This document shows, one piece after another, positions 8,975 to 16,474 of a stretch of 37,344 nucleotides of DNA. The position numbers and the translations under genes are program-made. Below the pieces are notes generated by a model that searched no databases, was not told where the DNA came from, and saw only the letters and a program-made list of their open reading frames with translations. Every line of letters begins with the position of its first letter. Within the stretch, counting starts at the first letter, position 1. This DNA comes from Campylobacter showae CC57C (GTDB taxonomy: Bacteria > Campylobacterota > Campylobacteria > Campylobacterales > Campylobacteraceae). The stretch covers positions 1-37,344 of the forward strand of contig NZ_AOTD01000003.1 of NCBI RefSeq assembly GCF_000344295.2, given 5' to 3'.

Positions 8975-9478
8975 ATGCAAAACAGTTTAGTTGAGCGTCA
9001 AGTTAGCGCCGATGCATTTTTGGTTTCAAAAACAGACACAAAGGGTAAAATAACCTATTGTAATATCCCGTTTACCCAAATAGTCGGAGCAAAAGGCAAT
9101 GAGCTTATCGGAAAGCCGCACAATATCGTAAGGCATCCCGATATGCCGCGCATTATTTTTAAAATTTTGTGGGAACACGTGAAAAACAAAAAAGAGGTTT
9201 TTGCCTACGTTAAAAACAAAAGCTTTGACGGTTCATTTTACTGGGTATTTGCAAACGTGACGGCTTCGCTTGATCAAAACGGCAACACTATCGGTTATTA
9301 TTCCGTCAGACGTAAACCAAATCCTAAAGCCTTAGAAATCATTATTCCGCTTTACAAGCAACTACTAGAGGCCGAAAAGAGCGGCGGCATAGAGGCGTCG
9401 TCAAGACTGCTTGAAAGTGTTTTAAAAGAAAAAAATAAAAGCTATGATGAGCTGATGAATAATTTACAAAGATTATAG
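8975..9478 (+). CDS. PAS-domain sensor protein, Aer/CetB-like
   Basis: This 167-residue soluble protein consists mainly of one PAS domain (about residues 15-115). The central segment, Asn-Ile-Val-Arg-His-Pro-Asp-Met-Pro followed by a Phe and Leu-Trp, is typical of the FAD-binding PAS domains of Aer and of Campylobacter CetB, which report redox or energy state. The end is helical (about 120-167) and could pack against a partner receptor. No membrane segment is present. AAGGA lies just before the ATG, 20 bases after mshG, and the chemoreceptor gene begins 10 bases after its stop. The pair therefore looks like a split energy-taxis receptor, as with CetA/CetB, but with a soluble partner. FAD binding is inferred from the family. 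Confidence 0.8.
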   Translation: MQNSLVERQVSADAFLVSKTDTKGKITYCNIPFTQIVGAKGNELIGKPHNIVRHPDMPRIIFKILWEHVKNKKEVFAYVKNKSFDGSFYWVFANVTASLDQNGNTIGYYSVRRKPNPKALEIIIPLYKQLLEAEKSGGIEASSRLLESVLKEKNKSYDELMNNLQRL

Positions 9479-9488
9479 TAGAGAAGAT

Positions 9489-10751
9489 ATGTTTTTTAAA
9501 AAAGAAAAAGTAAGTTACGACGAAATTTTAAACGTAATCGAGCAAGCCAGAAACGGCTTTTTGGAACCTAGGATTTTAAAAGTCGATCAAAATTCGCAAA
9601 TCGGTAAAATAGCCATCGGCATAAACGACTTGCTCGATCAAGTCGAAGCCCTGCAAAGAGAGATGAATACTTGCGTAAAATCTGCCGAAAGCGGGATACC
9701 TTATAGAAATATTTTCACAGATGGTTTTCGCGGTCTTTTTAGAACCAACGCCATATCCATGAGCGAGGGCGTCGAGGGTATAAAAGCCGGGCAAAAAGGT
9801 AAAACCAGAGGCATACTCTCCGAAAAATTTAGCGAGCTTGGCAACGGAAACGACGGTATTTTAGAAGTACAAAACGATCTCAATCAAAGCATTAAAAATT
9901 TAACCCAAATTTCAACCATGGCGCAAGATACTTCGGTAAAGGCCAACGAAAGCATGTCGGCCGTAAGTGAACTTAGCCAAAATATGGGCAACCTAGAGCA
10001 CCTTATCACAGAGTCTACCGAAGCTATTAAAAATTTAACCCACAGAACCGAGGAAATCTCATCGGTCGTAAATTTGATCAAAGATATCGCAGAACAGACA
10101 AATTTGCTCGCTCTTAACGCAGCTATAGAAGCGGCGCGCGCCGGCGAGCACGGACGAGGCTTTGCCGTAGTCGCCGATGAAGTGCGAAAGCTTGCCGAAA
10201 ATACGCAAAAAGCTACAAGCGAAATCGGCATAAATATCCAAACTCTGCAACAACAAACAAACGACCTAAACGACAACTCCAATAAAATCACACAAATAGC
10301 GCAAGTAGCAAACGTGAGCGTGTCTAAATTTAGAGATGCTGTGAATGTATTTAGCCAAGGTGCGACGCAAAGTGCAAAAATCTCAAAATACGTCGAAAAC
10401 AAAACCATCGGCATCATCGGCAAGATCAACCGAGTGACATATCTACAGACCGCATACGGAAACGTTATTAACGAAAGAGGCGATGACGAAAATATGAAAA
10501 AACAAACGCAAAATTTAAACGCATGGTACGAGAGCGCAGCGGCATATTTTGCAAATTCAAAAAGCTTCGAGAAGGCAAGCGTCCCGGCAAAACAAATAAG
10601 CGATCTAGTAAAAGCTAACCTAGACGACTCAAAAAACGGCTACAACATGAACGATATCCAAAAATTCGTCGATAGATTCGCCAAGGTCAAACAAGCAAGC
10701 GGCGAGATATTTAAGATAATAGACGCGACGATAGAAGAAAGCGTAAAGTAA
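9489..10751 (+). CDS. Cytoplasmic methyl-accepting chemotaxis protein with degenerate CZB-like C-terminus
   Basis: This 420-residue receptor has no membrane helix. The N-terminus (about 1-100) is a HAMP-like or coiled region with [10 protein letters not shown]. The signalling domain (about 130-285) contains the highly conserved hairpin tip at about 201-236 ([18 protein letters not shown]) that binds CheA and CheW. The C-terminus (about 305-390) aligns by eye with the chemoreceptor zinc-binding (CZB) domain, including the Trp-Tyr at about 345-346. The expected zinc His and Cys positions are Asn, Gln or Thr. It ends the pilus operon and is directly downstream of the PAS gene, its probable sensor partner. 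A stem-loop follows at 10759-10794. Confidence 0.88.
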   Translation: MFFKKEKVSYDEILNVIEQARNGFLEPRILKVDQNSQIGKIAIGINDLLDQVEALQREMNTCVKSAESGIPYRNIFTDGFRGLFRTNAISMSEGVEGIKAGQKGKTRGILSEKFSELGNGNDGILEVQNDLNQSIKNLTQISTMAQDTSVKANESMSAVSELSQNMGNLEHLITESTEAIKNLTHRTEEISSVVNLIKDIAEQTNLLALNAAIEAARAGEHGRGFAVVADEVRKLAENTQKATSEIGINIQTLQQQTNDLNDNSNKITQIAQVANVSVSKFRDAVNVFSQGATQSAKISKYVENKTIGIIGKINRVTYLQTAYGNVINERGDDENMKKQTQNLNAWYESAAAYFANSKSFEKASVPAKQISDLVKANLDDSKNGYNMNDIQKFVDRFAKVKQASGEIFKIIDATIEESVK

Positions 10752-10758
10752 CGTTATA

Positions 10759-10800
10759 CGAAATTTGAGCTAAAAACATTTGGCTCAAATTTCGCTCTTT
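10759..10800 (+). terminator. Stem-loop after the pilus/chemotaxis operon, probable terminator
   Basis: The arms CGAAATTTGAGC (10759-10770) and GCTCAAATTTCG (10783-10794) are perfect 12-base complements around a 12-base loop, 8 bases after the chemoreceptor stop. CTCTTTT follows, a weak U-tract. Position and stem length support an end-of-operon terminator. The stem is built from two copies of the AAATTT word. Confidence 0.65.
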
Positions 10801-11133
10801 TGCATTACCTTAAACCTAAAATCCATTCTATAAAATTTTGCCAAAACCCATTTTTGAAAGCTTTGCATCGTCAAAAACTCTAGAGCAAATTTGCACCCTC
10901 TATAAACACAATTGGCTTCGGCAAAATTTATACTAGGTATCGCAAACTTAGCAAATTTACTCCACGCCAATCACAAGCCGCATGTTGCAAGCTCTCCAAA
11001 TTTGACCGAAACACAGCAATCATTTGCCGTATCGCTTCAAATTTCACAAAGGGAAATCTACTTAAAGCCAGCCTGCCCTCACCTCAAATTTGACCAAATC
11101 CCAAAGCAAATTCGGTCAAATTTAAATGTAAAT
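10801..11133. other. Intergenic stretch dense in AAATTT words, no supported gene
   Basis: Between the operon end and the yqeY stop I count eleven AAATTT hexamers across 10752-11133, mostly with flanking C or TC on the left and G or GA on the right. ORFs here have no ribosome binding site, no recognisable domain, and peptide content that merely translates the repeats. I see no tRNA, no convincing promoter and no conserved gene. It looks like noncoding sequence in which the word has accumulated. Confidence 0.6.
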
Positions 11134-11571
11134 TTAGCCTAGCAACCTCTTTGCGCACTCGCTTATGCTCTTGCCGTCGCTTCTAGCGCCTATTTTTTCT
11201 TTCGCAGCTTTCATTACGGTGCCGATATTTGCGCCCTCGCCTAGTCCGGTGATGATCGCTTTTATCTCGGCCTCCAGCTCGTCTGCGCTTAGTTGCTTTG
11301 GCAAATAGCCGTTTATGATATCGATCTCTTTTTGTTCGTTTTGAGCCAGATCATCCCTGCCGCCGTTTTTATACTGTTCGATAGAGTCCATGCGGCGTTT
11401 TATCTGGGTTTGCAGGATCGGCAGTACCTTTTCGTCGGTCATTTCGGTGCGTTCATCGACTTCGACTTGTTTGATGACCGAGTTTATGAGCCTTAGCGTG
11501 TCGCGGCGAAAGTTATCTTTTTCTTTCATCGCAGTCTTGATGTCCTCTAAAATTTGCTCTCTAATCGTCAT
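11134..11571 (-). CDS. yqeY: YqeY/GatB-like protein
   Basis: This 145-residue helical protein is recognisable as the YqeY family. It opens Met-Thr-Ile-Arg-Glu-Gln-Ile-Leu-Glu-Asp-Ile-Lys, has the conserved Arg-Arg-Asp-Thr-Leu-Arg-Leu near residues 22-28 and Tyr-Leu-Pro-Lys-Gln-Leu in the middle, and ends with a Gly-Lys-Ser-Ile-Ser-type helix. The fold is shared with the tail domain of GatB, so a link to aminoacyl-tRNA amidation is often proposed. The biochemical role of stand-alone YqeY is not established. The ATG is preceded by AAGGAG on the minus strand. It is transcribed divergently from pit. Confidence 0.9.
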   Translation of the reverse strand: MTIREQILEDIKTAMKEKDNFRRDTLRLINSVIKQVEVDERTEMTDEKVLPILQTQIKRRMDSIEQYKNGGRDDLAQNEQKEIDIINGYLPKQLSADELEAEIKAIITGLGEGANIGTVMKAAKEKIGARSDGKSISECAKRLLG

Positions 11572-11599
11572 TTTTTCTCCTTTAAATTTAAGTAGGCAA

Positions 11600-11605
11600 A
11601 TTATA
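11600..11605 (-). promoter_or_regulatory. Candidate -10 box for yqeY
   Basis: TATAAT is on the minus strand, about 29 bases upstream of the yqeY start, with AAGGAG in between. Campylobacter sigma-70 promoters usually lack a strong -35, so the -10 box and position are the evidence. Confidence 0.5.
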
Positions 11606-11668
11606 ACGAAGCTAAAATTTAAAGCTAATAAAACCGCCTAAATTTGGCTTGCTTAAGAAAAATATAGT

Positions 11669-11674
11669 TATAAT
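11669..11674 (+). promoter_or_regulatory. Candidate -10 box for the pit gene
   Basis: TATAAT lies 27 bases before the proposed TTG start, with an A-rich stretch upstream. It pairs with the opposite-strand -10 at 11600 in this divergent intergenic region. Confidence 0.5.
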
Positions 11675-11701
11675 TAGCCATTCATTTTTAAAAGGACTTG
11701 C

Positions 11702-13246
11702 TTGAGAAGCGACAATCTCTTTGCATTTGCGATCTTTATAATTACCGCGTTTGGATTTTTCGTTTGGGGCTATCAGTACATCCCGACTCATCACTTTTTG
11801 CTTTTCAGTATCGCTAGTATTTTCGGTATCTTTATGGCGTTTAACATCGGCGGCAACGATGTCGCAAACTCCTTTGGCACGAGCGTAGGCGCCAAGACCG
11901 TCACTATAAAGCAAGCCTTAGTCATAGCCGCTATTTTCGAGCTTAGCGGCGCGATATTTGCCGGCGGAGAGGTAACCAAAACCATCCGCGAGGGCATCGT
12001 GAGCTTCCCGCAGGAGGGCACGGAGCCGATGCTTTTCGTGCTGATTATGATGTCGGCGCTTTTGAGCTCGGGTATTTGGCTGCTTATCGCGTCTAAAAAG
12101 GGTCTACCTATCTCTACGACGCACTCGATCGTAGGCGGTATCGTCGGCGCCGGGCTTACGATGGGCTTTACGACAATGGGCGGAGATAAAGCGCTAGCCA
12201 TGGTTTCCTGGGGTGAGATAGGCAGGATCGCCGTTAGCTGGGTCATCTCGCCGCTATTAGGAGGCATCCTTTCTTACTTCATTTACGGCTACATAAAATC
12301 TAAGATTTTGATCCCGACTCGCAAATTTACCCTAGAGCTAAAGGTACTAAAACGCGAACGTAAAGCCTATAAAGAGCGCTATTTGCAAGAGCTAAAAACA
12401 AAACCCGAAAGCGAGCAGATAAGGATACTAAGCAAGATCGCGATCCTTGACGAGGACGACGTCGAAAGCGGCGAACGCAGCGAATACAAGCTCGCCATCA
12501 AAGCCATGAAAGAGCGCGAAAAAGAGATCGACACGTCAAAAGCCATGCGCAAACACATCCCTATGGTGGCCGGCATCGGCGCGATCATCATCTCCTCGAT
12601 GATGCTGTTTAAAGGCCTAGCACACCTAAATCTCGACATCGGATTCATCGGCACGATCTGGATCATCTGCGTCATCGGCATAGTCACCTATCTCGCCACG
12701 CTTGCGATGATAAACGTCATGAAAAAAGATAACGCAGAAAAGAGCACGAACCGCATTTTCTCGTGGTTTCAGATATTTACGGCCTCCTCGTTTGCATTCT
12801 CTCACGGCGCTAACGACATCGCAAACGCCGTAGGGCCATTTGCCGCGATCCTAGATGTGCTAAAAACAGGTTCCATAAACGCCACCGCTCCGGTGCCGGG
12901 CATTGCGATGGTGACGTTTGGCATCTCGCTTGTTGTCGGACTTTGGTTTCTAGGCAAAGAGGTTATAACCACGATCGGCAGCAAACTAGCCGAGATCCTA
13001 CCGACAACCGGATTTAGCGCAGAGCTAGCCGCTAGTACCATTATCCTGCTAGCTACCAAGCTAGGCATCCCCGTCTCCTCGACGCACATCCTCATCGGTG
13101 CGGTGCTTGGTATCGGCATCCTAAACCGCGACGCAAACTGGAAAATGGTCAAACCTATCGTGCTTGCATGGGTCATCACTCTACCGATCGCGGGCGGCTC
13201 GGCAGCGCTAATCTATATGCTTCTTAAGACTGTGCTAGGTCTTTAA
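11702..13246 (+). CDS. pit: PiT-family inorganic phosphate transporter
   Basis: This 514-residue inner-membrane permease takes up phosphate (as metal-phosphate, by proton symport in bacterial Pit proteins). Both copies of the PHO4 signature are present: Gly-Gly-Asn-Asp-Val-Ala-Asn-Ser-Phe-Gly near residue 50 and Ser-His-Gly-Ala-Asn-Asp-Ile-Ala-Asn-Ala near 366. Each half also has the Ser-Thr-Thr-His or Ser-Ser-Thr-His motif. The two halves are joined by a charged cytoplasmic loop (about 200-280). Roughly ten membrane helices are visible. The start is TTG at 11702, six bases after AAAGGA, and no in-frame ATG fits better. A paired inverted repeat begins at its stop codon. Confidence 0.92.
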   Translation: MRSDNLFAFAIFIITAFGFFVWGYQYIPTHHFLLFSIASIFGIFMAFNIGGNDVANSFGTSVGAKTVTIKQALVIAAIFELSGAIFAGGEVTKTIREGIVSFPQEGTEPMLFVLIMMSALLSSGIWLLIASKKGLPISTTHSIVGGIVGAGLTMGFTTMGGDKALAMVSWGEIGRIAVSWVISPLLGGILSYFIYGYIKSKILIPTRKFTLELKVLKRERKAYKERYLQELKTKPESEQIRILSKIAILDEDDVESGERSEYKLAIKAMKEREKEIDTSKAMRKHIPMVAGIGAIIISSMMLFKGLAHLNLDIGFIGTIWIICVIGIVTYLATLAMINVMKKDNAEKSTNRIFSWFQIFTASSFAFSHGANDIANAVGPFAAILDVLKTGSINATAPVPGIAMVTFGISLVVGLWFLGKEVITTIGSKLAEILPTTGFSAELAASTIILLATKLGIPVSSTHILIGAVLGIGILNRDANWKMVKPIVLAWVITLPIAGGSAALIYMLLKTVLGL

Positions 13247-13300
13247 ATTTGACTCTTGCGAGCTACGGGCTCGTCTGATTTGTCGTTTCGTCAAATTTAA
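13243..13300 (+). terminator. Nested inverted repeat at the pit stop codon, possible terminator
   Basis: TTAAATTTGAC (13243-13253, overlapping the TAA stop) pairs perfectly with GTCAAATTTAA (13290-13300). Between them CGAGC (13259-13263) pairs with GCTCG (13269-13273). No U-tract follows. This would form a long 11-bp stem topped by a small hairpin directly at the end of the gene. The structure is seen; the terminator role is inferred from position. Confidence 0.45.
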
Positions 13301-13421
13301 CGCTCAAAATCTATATGTAGAAAATAGCCGGCAAAACTTGTAAACTAGGCAAAATTTAGCGGTAACTTAAGTAGATTTTAGAAGTCAGAGCTAGCGGCAT
13401 GAGGTAAACATAAAAGCAAAT

Positions 13422-14039
13422 TTACTCGTTACTTATCAGCGAGAGGTTTCTACAGCCGATCTCATCGCCCATCTCGCAGCCCATTTTATAAAATTTCTTT
13501 GCCGCTTCCAAGTCGGCGGTTTTGACCCCTAGCGAAAACTGATGCATACCGCCTAGATTTGAGCAGCTTTGCGCGTGTTCTAGCTGCAAGCACGACTTTT
13601 CGTACAGTCTACGCGCCGCGGCAAAATCATGCTCCGTGCCGCGTCCGAGGCGATAGAAGTTAGCCTCATTATAGCAACCGTATTTGTTTCCGAGCTTACA
13701 AGACTTCGCAAATATCGTCAAGATCTCTCGCTCCTCTTTGCTTTTTAACTTTTGGTGTAGCGAGCCTAGATTTGAGCAAGCGATACCCTCGTTATCGTCG
13801 CAGGCCTTTTGATAGCAGAGTTTTGCGCGCTCGTAGTCTTTGTCGTTTTCAAATTTCACGCCCGTGTTGTTGCATTCTTTTGGGGTTTTATCGTCGCAGA
13901 TGTGCTTTATTTCGGCATTTGTGATAGGCATTGGGGTGCCAGGGTTTGCCTTTTTTTGTGCGGCACAACCGCTAGCAAACGCCGCAACCAGCGTAAAGAT
14001 GATAACGTGCGAGATAGCTTGAAAAATAGCGCGTTTCAA
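13422..14039 (-). CDS. Sel1-repeat lipoprotein with paired cysteines (Hcp-like)
   Basis: This 205-residue protein has a lipoprotein signal: a basic start, a hydrophobic stretch and Ala-Ser-Gly-Cys at about residues 22-25. It should therefore be lipid-anchored on the periplasmic side of a membrane. About four Sel1-type helical repeats follow. Each carries two Cys a fixed distance apart (for example Cys-Tyr-Gln-Lys-Ala-Cys, and Ser-Cys...Gly-Cys-Tyr), the pattern of Helicobacter cysteine-rich proteins in which each repeat is closed by a disulfide. The partner and function are unknown; Sel1 proteins are usually scaffolds or cell-envelope interaction modules. It stands alone between pit and the iron genes. 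Confidence 0.85.
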   Translation of the reverse strand: MKRAIFQAISHVIIFTLVAAFASGCAAQKKANPGTPMPITNAEIKHICDDKTPKECNNTGVKFENDKDYERAKLCYQKACDDNEGIACSNLGSLHQKLKSKEEREILTIFAKSCKLGNKYGCYNEANFYRLGRGTEHDFAAARRLYEKSCLQLEHAQSCSNLGGMHQFSLGVKTADLEAAKKFYKMGCEMGDEIGCRNLSLISNE

Positions 14040-14215
14040 AATTTAGCCTTAAGAAAAATTTGCCTTAATCTTACCTTACGTTCGCAAAAATAATGCTTAA
14101 AATAAACTTTAAAAACTCAATTACAATCAAACATAGCCGAGTTTGTAACAAATTTATTGCTCATTAAAAGAACATTTCTAGCACGTTAAGACAAATTTAC
14201 GCTTAATTTTACATC

Positions 14216-14281
14216 TAAATTTGGCGCCTATCGTCATTCGTAAATTTACAAATTTAATACCGACAAAAAGCGCCAAATTTA
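14216..14281 (-). terminator. Long inverted repeat downstream of the siderophore receptor
   Basis: TAAATTTGGCGC (14216-14227) is the perfect complement of GCGCCAAATTTA (14270-14281). The 42-base interval contains a second inverted repeat, TAAATTT-AC-AAATTTA (14241-14256). It lies 56 bases after the receptor stop on the minus strand. Terminator or RNA-stabilising roles are possible. The rest of the 14040-14336 interval shows no gene. Confidence 0.45.
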
Positions 14282-14336
14282 TAGATCAGATTGCCGCGCT
14301 CGTAAATCAAGTCGCATGGCAAAATCCAAAAATCAC

Positions 14337-15092
14337 TTAGAAACTATACGTAAAGCCTAGATTAAACGTTCTCGGGTCGCCGTAGACCATCTTGTTGTTT
14401 CCGATGCCCTCGAAGTATTTTTTATTAAACACGTTGTCGATATTTAGCTGGATGTCGAAATTTTTGCTTATCTTGTAGCCAAACATCAAATTTGCCAACG
14501 TGTAGGCCTTTTGCGTAATTTCGTTTGCGCCGCTACCGACGTAAATTTTACTTTTATACTGCACTCCCGCGCCCGCTCTAAAGTCCGCTATAGAGTATTT
14601 GGTAAAGAGATTTGCCGTAGTGCGCGAGCTTTCGGTGTCAAATTTCTTGCCGTCTGCGTCCTTGGCGTTAAAGTGAGTAAGCCCAAGACCCAGGCTTAAG
14701 TTTTGATTTATCTCGCCGTTTACGTCCACCTCAAAGCCCTTGCTCGTCACGCCTTTTTTAGCTTCGTACGCATCGGTCGTAGTGCCTGGGATCTTTTGTC
14801 CGGTTTTTGCGCCTAGCTTATCTTGAACGACCTTAAATACGCCAAATGAAGCCGAAAGCGCGCCGTCAAAATAATCCCCCTTTATACCGAGCTCATAGTC
14901 TTTGCCTTGGATAGGATCTAGATATTTGCCCTCTATATCTTTTACGGTTTGAGGCTTAAAGATACTCGTGTAGCTAGCATAAAGAGTGTGATTTTCGCCG
15001 ATATCGTACGTTATGCCTAGATACGGCGTGATTTCTTGAGTGAAATTTCTATTTCCGTTGCCGCCTGTTATGCGGTACTTATAGTAGCTCAT
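14337..15092 (-). pseudogene. TonB-dependent siderophore receptor, C-terminal fragment after frameshift
   Basis: This 251-codon fragment continues the beta barrel of the receptor encoded by the upstream fragment. It contains the typical Leu-Tyr-Ala-Ser-Tyr-Thr-Ser-Ile-Phe-Lys-Pro-Gln barrel strand, Gly-Lys-Asp-Tyr-Glu-Leu-Gly-Ile-Lys-Gly, and the terminal Phe-Thr-Tyr-Ser-Phe with the C-terminal aromatic residue of outer-membrane barrels. It has no signal peptide and cannot work alone. Its ATG overlaps the upstream TGA (ATGA), which looks like translational coupling. However, adding one G to restore a Trp codon at this point joins the two frames into one normal receptor of about 712 residues. 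It could be a real pseudogene, a sequencing or assembly error, or a variant allele. Confidence 0.8.
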
Positions 15093-16474
15093 CTGGCTCC
15101 TAGCAAAAACTTTAACTCGTCCGTGATAGAAAATTTATTAGCCAAATATACGGCCTTTTGCACAGTTTTATCGGCATTGTTTTGATCGGCGTAAGGTAGC
15201 TTTGGGTCGTCTAGGTGCAGGTTTTTAAAGTCTATCCTAGTGCGCGCCGCATAGGCTAGGCCCGCCGGAGTCGTGCGGCTATTCCAGTAGCTACTGACGT
15301 TGTCGGAGCTTTTTTTATAGTTGTTATACATAGCCCCGAAAACCGCCTCGTGAGGCAAGCCAAACGCTTCGTACGGCAGGTTTACGTAAGCGTCTACGTT
15401 ATGGATATTTTCTTCGCGTTTATTTGCATAGACGCTAAGTCCGCTAACATCGCCCGTACCGTCTAAATTTACCTTACCGCCGTAGTATAGTAGATTTGAG
15501 TCCGTATTTGCTCGGCGGAAGGAGTAGGAGAGATTTAGGCTGGCTTCGTTTTCAAAATAGTGCCTAAAATCGGCATAAATGTCAAAAGTCTTGATATCCC
15601 ACCTAGTCCAAGGCTGCGAGAAAATTTCGTTTTTACCAAACTCGCGCCTAACGTCGTTTTTGTAAAACGCGGGCATTCCTCCCCAGCGTACGCCGTGACG
15701 CTTTAGCTCCTGATAAAACGCGCCCAGGCTAAGCCACGAACTATCCATGATATCAGCATCCACTACGCCGTAGATAGCGGTATTTTTACGGTTATAGTAG
15801 TCCATATACGAGCGAGACTTCTCGTGCATAAAAGACGCTCTAGCCCGCACGCTGCCGTCAGCAGTCACCGGAGTCTGCACGTCGCCAGATACGCCGTATC
15901 TATCGTAAGAGCCCGCGCTTAGTTTAAAATTTCCCGTCAATTCTTTTGAATTTGCTCTTTTTCGGATGAAATTTAAGCTAGCCGCCGGATTGCCGGCACC
16001 CGCTAGCAGGCCGTTTGCGCCCTTTACGACTTCGACGCGCTCATAGGGCAACATGCTCATATCGTTTGCGCCTAGGCTAAATCCGCCGAAGCTAGGCATC
16101 GAATCAAGCAAATAATAATCTATCTTAAAGCCTCTTGCCGTAGGATATACGCGCTCGTCCCACTTGCTAAGCGTGACGCCGGGGATATTTCGCAAAAGCA
16201 CCTGATAGTCGTTGATATTTTGATCCTTTAGCCTAGCCTCGGTGATGACGGTTAGCGACTGAGGCGTTTGGCGCGAAGTGAGGTCTAGCCTCGTGGTACT
16301 TTTTACAAGCTCTTTGGCGTTGTATTTGACGTCGTCGCGCCTTTGTTCGCTAGTTACCTCGACGGCCTGAAGCGTCTCTTTGCCCGCTGCGTTCTCGCCG
16401 TTTTGGGCGGCTAAAATTTGAACGGACGCGAGCAAATTTATAGCCGCAACCGAAAACAAAATTTTATTTTTCAT
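15089..16474 (-). pseudogene. TonB-dependent siderophore receptor, N-terminal fragment (FpvA/FoxA-like)
   Basis: These 461 codons encode a signal peptide (about 1-23), a TonB-box/linker region, a plug domain (about 45-190) and the first half of the barrel. Receptor marks include Gln-Thr-Pro-Gln-Ser-Leu-Thr-Val-Ile-Thr, Arg-Gly-Phe-Lys-Ile-Asp-Tyr-Tyr, and Glu-Arg-Val-Glu-Val-Val-Lys-Gly-Ala-Asn-Gly-Leu. These are typical of ferric-siderophore receptors that bring iron chelates across the outer membrane using TonB energy. The frame ends at TGA (15089-15091) after Leu-Leu-Gly-Ala-Arg, in the middle of the barrel. AAAGGAG precedes the start, and the start overlaps the stop of the PepSY gene (ATGA), so the two form one operon. 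Confidence 0.85.

Noticed and set aside
9884-10429. 181-codon ORF antisense to the chemoreceptor gene
   Set aside because: Mirror frame of a strongly conserved signalling domain; Cys/Ser/Ala-rich peptide with no family features or start signal.
10801-11133. CRISPR-like array because of repeated short words
   Set aside because: The word is only 6-10 bases, spacing is irregular, and there are no cas genes.
10912-11142. 76-codon plus-strand ORF after the chemoreceptor
   Set aside because: No ribosome binding site, no domain, overlaps the end of yqeY, and its residues simply translate AAATTT words.
11791-12267. 158-codon ORF antisense to pit
   Set aside because: Lies fully inside a well-supported transporter gene and is a composition effect of G+C-rich codons.
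14337-16474. Reading the two receptor fragments as two coupled genes because of the ATGA overlap
   Set aside because: The split falls inside the beta barrel and a single added G restores a standard receptor.
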